Assembly (NCBI RefSeq): GCF_049340185.1
Contig: NZ_JBMPPC010000005.1
Span: 394,765 to 458,764, forward strand
Source: Undibacterium sp049340185
Lineage (GTDB): Bacteria; Pseudomonadota; Gammaproteobacteria; Burkholderiales; Burkholderiaceae_D
Direction of reading: 5' to 3'
Length of the DNA: 64,000 bases
The position numbers and the translations under genes were made by a program. Each line of letters starts with the position of its first letter. The stretch's first letter is position 1. Shown piece after piece: positions 24,186 to 33,557 of this stretch. The notes under the pieces are model-generated. The model made no database searches and was not told where the DNA came from. It worked only from the letters and a program-made list of their open reading frames with translations.

Positions 24186-25898
24186 TCATCGTATCATCAG
24201 AATATAGACTAAGAGCAAATTCAGGATAATCGATGTTGTGGCAATGGCGCGCCAGACGCCCGCCGGATCACGCTTGGCCAGCGGTTGTGCTGCAGGGGCC
24301 GCTAGAGGTCTGGTTGCTCCGCGTTCCAAAGCGAGCAAAAATTCTTCGGCGGTTTCAAAACGATCAGGGCAATCGCGCGCGACGGCTTTCAGCAAGACAT
24401 TTTCTAGCCATAGTGGCAGATCCGGGCGATAGCGGGTCGGCGGGATAGGCTGCGCAAATTTAGGTCGCTGAAACGGTTCGACTTCGCCATACGGATAATG
24501 CCGGGTGAGCAGGTAATACAGGGTGACGCCGGTCGCATACAGATCTGTCTGACGCGATGCCGGTTCGCCCTGAAATTGTTCCGGAGCTAGGAACGACGGC
24601 GTCCCTGCCATGCTGGTACTGGCACTCAGGTTTTTATCTTCAGCATCTAGCCCGGATTGGGCGACACCTAAATCCAGAATACGGATTTCATCATCTTCAC
24701 CGAGATGCACATTGTCCGGCTTGATGTCTCGATGCAGGATGCTGCGACGATGCAATGCACCGATGGCGCGCACTAATTTGCTGCCGTAGGTAATGACTTC
24801 CGGAATCGTGAAATGCTGACCTGCGTCCATCCGACGCTGCAGCGAATCTCCCGCGTGCCAGGTCGTCAGGTAATACAAAAAGTTTTTATGCTCGGGACTG
24901 ATGACTTGTGGAAAAAAACGCGCCACCACTTTTTTTGCCAGCCACGCCTCATGCGCAAATGCGGAGATTTCCATCGCATCGTTAGCGCGATCAGGATGCA
25001 GGGTTTTGAGCACCAGTGTCCGGTGCTGCACCGGATCGGCTACCCGATATAACAGGGTAGCTGCTGAGGTATGGATAATCTCTTCAATCAGATAACCATC
25101 GATGCTTTGTCCCGGCTTCATTTTTGGCGGAACCGGCAGGGTACGTAACTGCGATAAGGCATCCCGCAGATCCCCTTCTGGCAGGCTATTGATCTTGATA
25201 AACATCGCACTAGCATTGTCTTGCGAGCCTGATTTAATGGCTGCTTCTGTCAAACTCTGTGCCGCTTGTTCTGAGTTTAGCTCCGCGTTGGCAAGCTGTT
25301 TCATAACATAGGTCAGGTCGTACTCAGTCATTGCTGCCCAGACGCCATCGCTGGCAAGCAGAAAGACGTCGTTGAGTTTGAGTTCTCCCATGCCATGATC
25401 GAGTGCCAGGCGGCTATCGAGGCCAATGGCGCGCGTCAGCACGTGCTGCATTTCCGGCCTGTCCCAGACGTGATCCTGCGTCAATTTTTGCAACTGTCCG
25501 TCGCGGTATAAATAGCACCTGGTATCGCCGACATGTGCGGTGTAATACATCCGGCCACGCAGCACCAGCGTGGTCAGCGTACTTGCCATACCCGCGAGTT
25601 CTTTACGTACCGAGCCTTGTTGCTGTACCCAGCTATTGATGGCGACTAATACGCGCTCCAGGGCGGTGGTGATTTCCCAAGTATCTGGTGTCGCGTAATA
25701 ATCGGTCAGCAATCCGCGCACTGCATATTCTGACGCTTCGCGTCCGCCTTCGTTGCCAGATACACCGTCGGCAATGGCTGCAATCACCCCTTTGGTGGAC
25801 AGCTCGGGCCCCTCAGGGGTCACCATGCCGACAAAATCCTCATTACGGGCACGTATGCCAGCAACTGAAGAGTGGCCTGCAGAGACGATTAAGGGCAT
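24186..25898 (-). CDS. PP2C phosphatase / Ser-Thr protein kinase fusion with C-terminal TM anchor
   Basis: 570 aa. Seen: an N-terminal PPM/PP2C phosphatase (about 1-235) with RNEDFVG, ADGVSGNEGG, VGDTRCYLYRDGQL, LLASDGVW and GSQDNASAMFIKI; then a Hanks-type kinase (about 258-530) with the VLKTLHP lysine, HRDIKPDNVHL catalytic loop, DLG in place of DFG, and AGTPSFLAPEQF; then one TM helix at the extreme C-terminus (about 547-568), so the enzyme faces the cytoplasm. The glycine-rich ATP loop is degenerate (IIHTSAATLLYRV). It lies 68 bp downstream of narK on the same strand. Similar fusions accompany NarK-type transporters in other proteobacteria, which hints at phospho-control of nitrate uptake; the targets are unknown. 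Confidence 0.88.
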   Translation of the reverse strand: MPLIVSAGHSSVAGIRARNEDFVGMVTPEGPELSTKGVIAAIADGVSGNEGGREASEYAVRGLLTDYYATPDTWEITTALERVLVAINSWVQQQGSVRKELAGMASTLTTLVLRGRMYYTAHVGDTRCYLYRDGQLQKLTQDHVWDRPEMQHVLTRAIGLDSRLALDHGMGELKLNDVFLLASDGVWAAMTEYDLTYVMKQLANAELNSEQAAQSLTEAAIKSGSQDNASAMFIKINSLPEGDLRDALSQLRTLPVPPKMKPGQSIDGYLIEEIIHTSAATLLYRVADPVQHRTLVLKTLHPDRANDAMEISAFAHEAWLAKKVVARFFPQVISPEHKNFLYYLTTWHAGDSLQRRMDAGQHFTIPEVITYGSKLVRAIGALHRRSILHRDIKPDNVHLGEDDEIRILDLGVAQSGLDAEDKNLSASTSMAGTPSFLAPEQFQGEPASRQTDLYATGVTLYYLLTRHYPYGEVEPFQRPKFAQPIPPTRYRPDLPLWLENVLLKAVARDCPDRFETAEEFLLALERGATRPLAAPAAQPLAKRDPAGVWRAIATTSIILNLLLVYILMIR

Positions 25899-25966
25899 GT
25901 GATCGCTTGGCGGTGTAATGATGTCATTCTGTGGTTTGTCGTGAAAGTTTTATCTTGTTGCTACGG

Positions 25967-27181
25967 TCAGATTTTTGCCGTGGTCATTGCGGCAGAACCC
26001 CAGGTAGTACGCCAGCGCTTTTTTACCAATGATAAACCGATCAGCGCAACAATCGCCAGGCTGGCAAAAATCGTCAGCCCAAGTTGATAGCTACCAGTGA
26101 TCTGACGCGAATATCCCATGCTCGCAGCAAGATAAAAACCACCGACACCCCCCGCCATGCCAACCAGCCCAGTCATCACGCCCATCTCTTTACGGAAGCG
26201 TTGTGGCACCAGCTGAAATACCGCGCCGTTACCAGTACCTAGTGCCAGCATCGCGATCACAAACACAATTACGGCACTCATTGCAGACTGCAAGCCCGTA
26301 CTAGCGATAAACAAGAAACTTGAGGCAATCACATACATTACGGATAGCGTCTTAATACCGCCGATACGATCAGCGATTCTTCCACCCATTGGCCGTACTA
26401 AGGATCCTGCGAACACGCAAGCCGCCGTGAAATAACCGGCGGTTACCGGTGACACGCCATATTGCGTGTTGAAATAAATCGTCAGCGTTGATGCCAGACC
26501 AGAGAAGCCGCCAAATGTGACGCTATAAAAAAACATAAACCACCAGGCATCCTTATCTTTTAAGACGGCCAGATATTCGCCTAATGATTTGGTCGGCGTA
26601 TCACCTGGCGCATCTTTGGCAAATACCAGATAGACCACCAGAGCGATCAGTAATGGAATCAAGGCCAGGCCGAAGACATTTTGCCAGCCAAAGGCAATTG
26701 CCAGTGCCGGTGCAAACAAGGCAGCGAACGCGGTTCCCGAGTTGCCAGCGCCGGCAATCCCCAGCGCCGTACCTTGATGTTCAGGCGGATACCAGCGCGA
26801 GGCAAGCGGCAAGGCAACGGCAAATGCGGCACCCGCGACGCCAAGGATAATGCCGAGGAATAATAACTGCTCATAACTATGTAAATTGCCAAGCCACGCC
26901 CAGCATAGGCCAATCAGGACGACAAGCTGACCGATGAGTCCGGCTTTTTTGGGCTTCAGATGATCGACCAGCATCCCCATCACGATACGTAACAGTGCAC
27001 CGGCGAGCAGCGGCGTGGCGACCATTAAACCTTTCTGTGCAGCGCTAAGCCCCAGGTCTTTAGATATCTGTATACCAAGTGGTCCTAACAGTACCCAAAC
27101 CATAAAACTCAAATCGAAATAAAAGAAGGCGGCCAGTAGCGTGGGAGTATGTCCCGCTTTCCAGAAAGAGGTTTTCTGCAT
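25967..27181 (-). CDS. narK: Nitrate/nitrite MFS transporter NarK
   Basis: Nitrate importer or nitrate/nitrite antiporter of the NNP family. 404 aa and 12 TM segments. Seen: an N-terminal WVLLGPLGIQISKDLGLSA; GVAGAAFAVALPLASRWYPPEHQGTALGIAGAGNSGTAFAALFAP with the nitrate-signature glycines; YSVTFGGFSGLASTLTIYFNTQYG; and ALGTGNGAVFQLVPQRFRKEMGVMTGLVGMAGGVGGFYLA. The start is ATG 27181 with GGAG 6 bp upstream; the longer frame from 27229 runs past the sigma-54 promoter. It is the first gene of a narK-PP2C/kinase operon divergent from nirB. Confidence 0.93.
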   Translation of the reverse strand: MQKTSFWKAGHTPTLLAAFFYFDLSFMVWVLLGPLGIQISKDLGLSAAQKGLMVATPLLAGALLRIVMGMLVDHLKPKKAGLIGQLVVLIGLCWAWLGNLHSYEQLLFLGIILGVAGAAFAVALPLASRWYPPEHQGTALGIAGAGNSGTAFAALFAPALAIAFGWQNVFGLALIPLLIALVVYLVFAKDAPGDTPTKSLGEYLAVLKDKDAWWFMFFYSVTFGGFSGLASTLTIYFNTQYGVSPVTAGYFTAACVFAGSLVRPMGGRIADRIGGIKTLSVMYVIASSFLFIASTGLQSAMSAVIVFVIAMLALGTGNGAVFQLVPQRFRKEMGVMTGLVGMAGGVGGFYLAASMGYSRQITGSYQLGLTIFASLAIVALIGLSLVKKRWRTTWGSAAMTTAKI

Positions 27182-27212
27182 GATTGCTCCAAAAGTGAAT
27201 GCTAATGCCCCT

Positions 27213-27228
27213 TGCAAGTGCCATGCCA
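27213..27228 (-). promoter_or_regulatory. Sigma-54 promoter of narK
   Basis: On the minus strand the sequence reads TGGCAT-GGCAC-TTGCA, one mismatch from TGGCAC-N5-TTGCW. The predicted start of transcription is near 27201, about 20 nt before the narK ATG at 27181. Confidence 0.78.
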
Positions 27229-27555
27229 CCTAATCGTGCAAACTCAGGCAAACGATTGCGCGCAAAACTGAGGCAAATCTCATAGAGCAAACGACATGCG
27301 GAGATTGCAATGCTCTCGATTTGTGCGGTGCACCAGTAGTGGTACTTTGCCGCATCTTTTGAGTGCGATATTGTGCATTTGGGCATTGAATTGGTGAGAT
27401 GTATGAAAAACCGAATGATCAAGTTTGATGCAATACGTTGGTCGGATTGAACCGCTGACTGAGCAGGAATATCTTATACGTGCGTACAAAAAATAGCTGC
27501 CCGAGGAGCTTGGCCGCATCGTTGTGTTGGGTCCTATGTTTGTATAAAAACCAAC

Positions 27556-27571
27556 TGGCATTGCTCTTGCT
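27556..27571 (+). promoter_or_regulatory. Sigma-54 promoter of nirB
   Basis: TGGCAT-TGCTC-TTGCT has one mismatch to the -24/-12 consensus. The predicted start is near 27582, 24 nt before the nirB ATG at 27606, with the AAAGGAG ribosome-binding site in between. Confidence 0.78.
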
Positions 27572-27605
27572 TAGTCAGTAGCAGAGACAAGTAAAGGAGT
27601 TAGCC

Positions 27606-30038
27606 ATGAAGAAATTGAAGTTAGTGATGGTGGGTAATGGTATGGCAGGCGTGCGTACCCTGGAAGAATTGCTGAAAATTGCCCCCGACCTGTACGACAT
27701 TACGGTATTTGGTGCTGAGCCACATGCTAATTACAACCGTATTTTGCTATCACCGGTATTGTCCGGTGAGCAGAATTTTAAAGACATCATGCTCAACGAT
27801 GTCGACTGGTACGAAGAAAATAATATCACCCTGCATCTGGGTAAAAAAATCGTCAAGATCGACCGCGTCAAGCGACTGGTCATTGCTGAAGATGGCACGC
27901 AGACAGAATATGATCGCCTCCTGATCGCCACGGGTTCTGTGCCATTTATGTTACCGGTGCCGGGCAAGGATGCTAAAGGCGTCATTGCGTATCGGGATAT
28001 TTATGACACAAATACCATGATCGAAGCGGCGGAAAAACATACGCATGCGGTGGTCATCGGTGGTGGTTTGCTGGGACTGGAAGCGGCAAATGGTCTGATG
28101 ATGCGCGGCATGAAAGTCTCAGTAGTCCATCTGCCTGGCTGGCTGATGGAGCGTCAGCTTGATCAGGTTGCTGCCAAGATGCTGCAAAAATCGCTGGAAG
28201 ATCGCGGTCTTTCCTTCCTGCTGGAGAAAAATACAGAAGCTATTCTGAGTGATGATAATGGTCACGTAAAAGGTATTCGTTTCACTGACGGTCTGGAAAT
28301 CCCGGCGCAGTTAATCGTCATGGCGGTCGGTATTCGTCCGAACACCGCACTTGCAGAATCTGCAGGTCTGTATTGCAATCGCGGTATTGTCGTCAACGAT
28401 ACAATGCAGACCTACGACCCACGTATTTATTCTGTCGGCGAATGTGTGAATCATCGCGGCACTGTGTACGGCCTGGTGGCCCCATTGTTTGAAATGGGCA
28501 AGGTCTGCGCGAATCATCTGGCGAATTTCGGGATTGGCCGTTATCAGGGCTCAGTCACATCGACGAAGCTGAAAGTCACGGGCATTGATCTATTCTCCGC
28601 CGGTGAATTCATGGGTGGCAAAGATACCGAAGAGATCATCCTGTCCGACCCGATAGGTGGTGTGTACAAGAAGCTGGTACTCAAAGATGACAAGCTGATC
28701 GGTGCCTGCTTGTACGGTGACACCGCTGACGGAAGCTGGTATTTCAAGCTGCTGCGCGAAGGCAAAAACATTGCCGAGATCCGCGATACCTTGATGTTTG
28801 GTGAATCCAATACCGGTGACGTCGGTCATGAAGGTTTTACTAAAGCCGCCGCGATGCCGGATACCGCAGAAGTCTGTGGTTGTAATGGCGTCTGCAAAGG
28901 CAAGATCGTCAGCACGATTAAAGAAAAAGGTTTGCTGACTCTCGATGAAGTGCGCAAACATACCAAAGCATCGGCATCGTGCGGCTCCTGTACCGGATTG
29001 GTGGAACAGATTCTGATGTTCACGGTAGGTAGTGATTACAGCGACAGCGCCAAAGTCAAAGCCATGTGCAGCTGTACTGATCATTCGCATCAGGCAGTGC
29101 GCGATGCCATCAAAGAACATAAATTGCTGACTGTCGCAGCGACCCAGAAATTCATGGAATGGCGCACACCGGATGGTTGTTCAAGCTGCCGTCCTGCGAT
29201 CAATTATTACCTGATTTCGACCTGGCCTCGTGAAGCAAAGGATGATCCGCAATCACGTTTTATCAACGAACGTTCGCATGCAAATATTCAGAAGGATGGC
29301 ACTTACTCCGTGATTCCGCGGATGTGGGGTGGTGAGACGAATGCATCTGAATTGCGTCGTATCGCCGATGTTGTCGATAAATTTAAAATCCCCACAGTCA
29401 AGGTCACTGGCGGTCAGCGTATCGATTTGCTCGGTGTGAAAAAAGAAGATCTGCGCGAAGTCTGGCATGACCTTGGTATGCCGTCAGGTCTGGCGTATGC
29501 CAAGGGTTTGCGTACCGTTAAAACTTGTGTAGGCAGCGAATGGTGTCGCATGGGAACGCAAAACTCGACCCTGATGGGCCAGCAGTTAGAGCGCGAACTG
29601 GCTCGTATGTATTCGCCGCACAAGGTCAAGCTAGCGGTATCCGGTTGTCCGCGTAATTGTGCGGAAGCGGGTATTAAAGACGTTGGTGTGATCGGTGTCG
29701 ATTCGGGTTGGGAAGTCTATGTCGGCGGTAACGGCGGGATCAAAACCGAGGTCGCCCAATTCTTCGTCAAGCTCAAAACCCATCAGGAGGTCATGGAGTA
29801 CACCGGTGCCTTCTTGCAGTTGTATCGCGAAGAAGGCTGGTACCTTGAGCGCACCGTGCATTATCTCGAACGCGTTGGTCTTGATCATGTGAAGAAAATC
29901 GTACTCGAGGATGAAGAGCGTCGCAAAGAGTTGTATCAGCGCTTGCTGTTCGCTCTTGAAGGCGAGAGCGATCCTTGGCATGAGCCAGAGAAGGCGCAAG
30001 TCGATACGCGTCAGTTTGAGATGCTGTCCGCATCCTGA
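27606..30038 (+). CDS. nirB: NAD(P)H nitrite reductase large subunit NirB
   Basis: Cytoplasmic assimilatory nitrite reductase (nitrite to ammonium, six electrons from NAD(P)H). 810 aa. Seen: an N-terminal FAD/NAD-binding oxidoreductase (1-300, VMVGNGMAGVRTLEELL, VVIGGGLLGLEAANGL); two BFD-type [2Fe-2S] regions (CGCNGVCKG...SCGSCTGLVEQIL and CSCTD...GCSSCRPAINYYL, about 420-535); and a sirohaem/4Fe-4S half-domain with TCVGSEWCRMG and SGCPRNCAEAGIKDVGVIGVDSGWEVYVGGNGG. It is the first gene of nirB-nirD-nasA with its own sigma-54 promoter. The sirohaem would come from cobA at 41747. Confidence 0.96.
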   Translation: MKKLKLVMVGNGMAGVRTLEELLKIAPDLYDITVFGAEPHANYNRILLSPVLSGEQNFKDIMLNDVDWYEENNITLHLGKKIVKIDRVKRLVIAEDGTQTEYDRLLIATGSVPFMLPVPGKDAKGVIAYRDIYDTNTMIEAAEKHTHAVVIGGGLLGLEAANGLMMRGMKVSVVHLPGWLMERQLDQVAAKMLQKSLEDRGLSFLLEKNTEAILSDDNGHVKGIRFTDGLEIPAQLIVMAVGIRPNTALAESAGLYCNRGIVVNDTMQTYDPRIYSVGECVNHRGTVYGLVAPLFEMGKVCANHLANFGIGRYQGSVTSTKLKVTGIDLFSAGEFMGGKDTEEIILSDPIGGVYKKLVLKDDKLIGACLYGDTADGSWYFKLLREGKNIAEIRDTLMFGESNTGDVGHEGFTKAAAMPDTAEVCGCNGVCKGKIVSTIKEKGLLTLDEVRKHTKASASCGSCTGLVEQILMFTVGSDYSDSAKVKAMCSCTDHSHQAVRDAIKEHKLLTVAATQKFMEWRTPDGCSSCRPAINYYLISTWPREAKDDPQSRFINERSHANIQKDGTYSVIPRMWGGETNASELRRIADVVDKFKIPTVKVTGGQRIDLLGVKKEDLREVWHDLGMPSGLAYAKGLRTVKTCVGSEWCRMGTQNSTLMGQQLERELARMYSPHKVKLAVSGCPRNCAEAGIKDVGVIGVDSGWEVYVGGNGGIKTEVAQFFVKLKTHQEVMEYTGAFLQLYREEGWYLERTVHYLERVGLDHVKKIVLEDEERRKELYQRLLFALEGESDPWHEPEKAQVDTRQFEMLSAS

Positions 30039-30159
30039 TAAATCGTCGAGAAAATTCGCCCAGAGAACTCGCCCTGATAAACAAGGTGCGCTTGCGCACC
30101 AGAACGCCGCTTGGATGCGTGAGCCGCAGCCATGCGTGAGAGATAAAAAAGGAAACACC

Positions 30160-30513
30160 ATGTCCGAACAATGGAAACCTATTTGTAGTGTTGATGACAT
30201 TCCGGTACTCGGTGCGCGTGTAGTGACCCGCAGCGCCAAACCCGATGTTGCGATTTTTCGTAACAGCGAAAATAAAGTTTTTGCCCTGCTCGATAAATGT
30301 CCGCATAAGGGCGGTCCGCTGTCTCAGGGGATCGTCTTTGGTGAAAAAGTGGCATGCCCGCTGCATAACTGGAACATTGAATTGCCGACGGGATGCGCGG
30401 TATCGCCAGACGAAGGTTGTACGCAAAAATTTGCACTGAAAATCGACAATGGTCAGGTTTTTCTGGATGCCGATGAACTGAAAAATCTCGCTCTGGATCC
30501 CGTGAGTGCGTGA
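30160..30513 (+). CDS. nirD: NAD(P)H nitrite reductase small subunit NirD
   Basis: Rieske-fold small subunit of the NirBD nitrite reductase. 117 aa. Seen: VCSVDD-like ICSVDDIPVLGARVV, CPHKGGPLSQGIV and CPLHNWNIEL. Both Cys-x-His boxes are present, so this copy may carry a true [2Fe-2S] cluster, whereas many NirD proteins have lost the ligands. ATG 30160 has AAGGAAA upstream. The frame continues open upstream into nirB, but that extension (29911-30159) is out of family and rejected. It follows nirB after 121 bp. Confidence 0.92.
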   Translation: MSEQWKPICSVDDIPVLGARVVTRSAKPDVAIFRNSENKVFALLDKCPHKGGPLSQGIVFGEKVACPLHNWNIELPTGCAVSPDEGCTQKFALKIDNGQVFLDADELKNLALDPVSA

Positions 30514-30522
30514 TTGAGAAAC

Positions 30523-30544
30523 GATGCCTGCCTACACAGGCATC
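30523..30544 (+). repeat. Stem-loop between nirD and nasA
   Basis: A perfect 8-bp stem GATGCCTG (30523-30530) / CAGGCATC (30537-30544) with a 6-nt loop and no T-run, starting 10 bp after the nirD stop. It is probably an mRNA-processing or stability hairpin between operon genes. The rest of the 190-bp gap has two GGAGTATA-type words in opposite orientation (30592-30601, 30667-30674). Confidence 0.6.
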
Positions 30545-30704
30545 TCACCAATCCGCATTTGCCAAGATACCGTCGTTAGTACGAAAATTAATATACTCCC
30601 CTTTATTTATATTAAAACTATGCCATTTCCGCAGGTTTTGATTGGCACTTTAAATAATACTGGTCTGGAGTATAGTATTTCTGCATTCTCAAAAAGGTAA
30701 GCAC

Positions 30705-33461
30705 ATGACCGAAACACTAGCCACCTGTTGTTACTGCGGGGTAGGTTGCGGTGTCATTATTCAGACCGAAGGCCAGCAAGTAACCGGGGTTCGCGGCGAT
30801 CCTGATCACCCCGCGAACTTTGGCCGTTTATGCAGCAAGGGCAGCACGCTGCATCTGTCGGCACAACCCGCGATCAAGATGCAAACGCGTGCCTTATATC
30901 CGGAGATGCGTGCGACGCGTGAGCAACCGCGCAGCAGGGTAAATTGGGATGTCGCCTTAGATAAGATGGCACAACAGTTCGCCGACACGATTGCAGCGCA
31001 TGGTCCCGACAGTGTGGCATTTTATATTTCTGGTCAGTTGCTGACTGAGGATTACTACGTTTTTAACAAGCTCGCCAAGGGGCTGATCGGTACCAATAAC
31101 ATCGACAGCAATTCCCGGCTTTGTATGTCAAGCGCGGTCGCTGGCTACAAACAGACGTTGGGCGCTGATGCGCCGCCAGCGTGCTATGAAGATCTGGATC
31201 TGGCAGAAGTCATTTTTATCGTAGGCTCGAATACGGCATACGCCCATCCGATTTTGTATCGTCGTATCGAAGAGGCGCGCAAAAAAAATCCTGCACTCAA
31301 AATTATCGTTGCCGATCCGCGCCGCACGGATACGGCGCGTGAAGCTGATTTATTTTTACCGATCTTGCCTGGTACCGACGTCGCCTTGTTCAATGGCATG
31401 CTACATCTGTGTTTGTGGGAAGACCTGATTGACAATGAGTACATCGCGGCACACACCGAAGGTTTTGCTGAACTCAAGCAAACTGTACGCGATTACACCC
31501 CCAAATTCGTTGCGCAGACCTGCGGTATTACCGAAGCTGATTTAGTCCAGGCCGCCCGCTGGTTTGGACAATCCAAAGCCACGCTGTCCCTGTATTGCCA
31601 GGGCTTGAATCAATCGTCATCCGGTACGGCAAAAAATGCCGCACTGATTAATCTGCATCTCGCCACGCATCAGATTGGCAAACCTGGTGCCGGTCCGTTT
31701 TCATTGACCGGACAACCCAACGCGATGGGCGGTCGTGAAGTCGGTGGCATGGCGAATCTGATGTCGGCGCACCGCGATTTAGCTAATCCAGTGCACCGTG
31801 CCGAAATCGCTGCGCTGTGGGGCGTGGGCGATGTACCCGCGGTGCCAGGTAAAACGGCAGTCGAAATGTTTGATGCCGTGCGCGCCGGTGAGATCAAAAT
31901 TATCTGGATCGTCTGCACGAATCCTGCGCAGTCTATGCCGGAGCAAAATCTGATACGGGCAGCGCTCAATACGGCGGAGCTGGTGATCGTGCAAGAGGCC
32001 TACAGCACCACTGCGACCGTACCCTATGCTGATATCTTGCTGCCAGCAACGACCTGGTCGGAGAAGTCCGGCACGGTGACCAATTCTGAACGCCGCATCA
32101 CCCGCGTCAACCCGGCGCTGGATAAGCCGGGTGAGACTAGGCACGATTGGGAAATCGCCACCGCGTTTGCGCGCAAGCTGGAAACCTTATTAGGTAAAAC
32201 CCATTCGATTTTTCCGTACGAAACACCGGAGCAGGTCTGGAACGAGCATCGTGAAAGTACCCGTGGGCGCGACCTTGATATCACTGGTTTGTCCTATGCG
32301 ATTCTGGAGCAGGCAGGCGCGCAGCAATGGCCTTATCCGGAAGGTGCGAGCAAGGGGCAACAACGCTTGTATGAGGACGGTATTTTTCCGACTGCGACCG
32401 GACGTGCCCGTTTCGTCAATACCGTGTATCAGCCGATCAAGGACACGATCGACGCACGCCATCCTTTCCAGCTCAATACCGGACGTTTACGTGATCAATG
32501 GCACGGTATGAGCCGCACCGGCACGGTTGCACAATTGTTTTCACACGCAGCTGAGCCTGGGATTGCGATGTCTAAGCAAGATATGGACAGACGTTTTCTG
32601 CAGCAGGGCGATCTGGTGCACGTGACGAGCCGGCGCGGTTCGCAGATTTTTGCTGTGCAAGAGAGCGACGAGATGCGGGCCGGTCAGGTATTTGTCGCCA
32701 TGCACTGGGGTGAGGAATATGTATCCGGCCGTGGTCATGGCGAGAACGCTGGCTACGGCGTGAATGCGCTGACATCACCGGCAATCGATCCTAGCTCGAA
32801 GCAGCCCGAGCTGAAGGCTGCAGCGGTCAAAATTCTTAAGGCAGAATTGCCGTGGCGTTTCCTGGTATTTGCCTGGATCGATAAGGAGCAAGCCTTGGTC
32901 TTGCAAAAAGCATTACGTCCTTACATGCGTGAGTTTGCTTATGCCAGTTGTACCCCGTTTGGCCGCGACAAAACAGGCATCTTGTTTCGTGCTGCCGACG
33001 ACTACGCCGCAGCGCCGGAGCTGACGCAACAGATCGAGCAGTTATTCGGTATTACTGGCGCTGAGGTGTTGCGCTACGACGATAGCAAGCGCGGTAACGC
33101 CAGACACATCATGGTCAAGGATGGCAAGCTGGCAGCAGTCTCCCTGGCCGGTGACGTGTCGGCAGAAAGCTGGCTGAAAGCCTATCTGGTCGATGAAGAA
33201 CCTGTCGCCAAGCTCGGTCGCTTGTTACTGATGCCGAGCACCAGTGCGCCACACGGGTTTACGGCAAGAGGTAAGGTCGTATGCAGTTGCCTGAACGTCG
33301 CCGATACTGAAATTAATAGTGCGCTGAGCGGAATGACTGGCAGCCCGGATGAGCTGCTTGCAGGGCTGCAATCGCGTCTTAAATGCGGCACGAATTGTGG
33401 TTCTTGTGTGCCAGAGCTGAAGAAGATGATTGTGATCAGGAGTGAGCCGGTCGCGGTATAA
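30705..33461 (+). CDS. nasA: Assimilatory nitrate reductase catalytic subunit NasA
   Basis: Molybdo-bis-MGD enzyme that reduces nitrate to nitrite in the cytoplasm. 918 aa. Seen: an N-terminal 4Fe-4S motif C-x2-C-x3-C-x27-C (Cys8, 11, 15, 43); NSRLCMSSAVAGYK with Mo-ligand Cys140; the molybdopterin dinucleotide-binding segments (ADPRRTDTAREADLFLPILPGTD, NTGRLRDQWHGMSRTG); and a C-terminal BFD-like [2Fe-2S] domain (VCSCLNVADTEI, LKCGTNCGSCVPELKK). This is the Klebsiella NasA layout. No separate NasC-type flavoprotein reductase is encoded nearby, so the electron donor is open. It is the last gene of the nirBD-nasA run. Confidence 0.95.
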   Translation: MTETLATCCYCGVGCGVIIQTEGQQVTGVRGDPDHPANFGRLCSKGSTLHLSAQPAIKMQTRALYPEMRATREQPRSRVNWDVALDKMAQQFADTIAAHGPDSVAFYISGQLLTEDYYVFNKLAKGLIGTNNIDSNSRLCMSSAVAGYKQTLGADAPPACYEDLDLAEVIFIVGSNTAYAHPILYRRIEEARKKNPALKIIVADPRRTDTAREADLFLPILPGTDVALFNGMLHLCLWEDLIDNEYIAAHTEGFAELKQTVRDYTPKFVAQTCGITEADLVQAARWFGQSKATLSLYCQGLNQSSSGTAKNAALINLHLATHQIGKPGAGPFSLTGQPNAMGGREVGGMANLMSAHRDLANPVHRAEIAALWGVGDVPAVPGKTAVEMFDAVRAGEIKIIWIVCTNPAQSMPEQNLIRAALNTAELVIVQEAYSTTATVPYADILLPATTWSEKSGTVTNSERRITRVNPALDKPGETRHDWEIATAFARKLETLLGKTHSIFPYETPEQVWNEHRESTRGRDLDITGLSYAILEQAGAQQWPYPEGASKGQQRLYEDGIFPTATGRARFVNTVYQPIKDTIDARHPFQLNTGRLRDQWHGMSRTGTVAQLFSHAAEPGIAMSKQDMDRRFLQQGDLVHVTSRRGSQIFAVQESDEMRAGQVFVAMHWGEEYVSGRGHGENAGYGVNALTSPAIDPSSKQPELKAAAVKILKAELPWRFLVFAWIDKEQALVLQKALRPYMREFAYASCTPFGRDKTGILFRAADDYAAAPELTQQIEQLFGITGAEVLRYDDSKRGNARHIMVKDGKLAAVSLAGDVSAESWLKAYLVDEEPVAKLGRLLLMPSTSAPHGFTARGKVVCSCLNVADTEINSALSGMTGSPDELLAGLQSRLKCGTNCGSCVPELKKMIVIRSEPVAV

Positions 33462-33557
33462 AGATCATCACGATGTGCTGAATATTTTTCATAGTGAATA
33501 AATCTGAATTAGCATTTTTGTTGCTTCAAAGATTAAAACATTGTTATAGAAATTGAA

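Larger units (their letters stand above)
27182..27605. promoter_or_regulatory. narK/nirB divergent control region
   Basis: 424 bp between divergent operons, each with its own -24/-12 promoter (listed separately). Between them lie a TTGCGCGCAA palindrome (27256-27265) and two imperfect NtrC-like sequences: 27329-27346 (TGCACC...GGTAC, spacer one base too long) and 27429-27445 (TGCAAT-ACGTT-GGTCGG). A shared enhancer is plausible but I cannot point to a perfect site. Neither side has an ANTAR leader: the predicted leaders are only about 20-25 nt. Confidence 0.6.

Noticed and set aside
27329..27346. NtrC site between narK and nirB
   Set aside because: TGCACC and GGTAC are present, but the spacer is one base too long and the right half is incomplete; kept only as a weak candidate.
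30644..30660. Possible sigma-54 promoter before nasA (TGGCACTTTAAATAA)
   Set aside because: The -24 half is perfect but the -12 half reads ATAA instead of TTGC, so it is unlikely to be functional; nasA is probably read from nirB.
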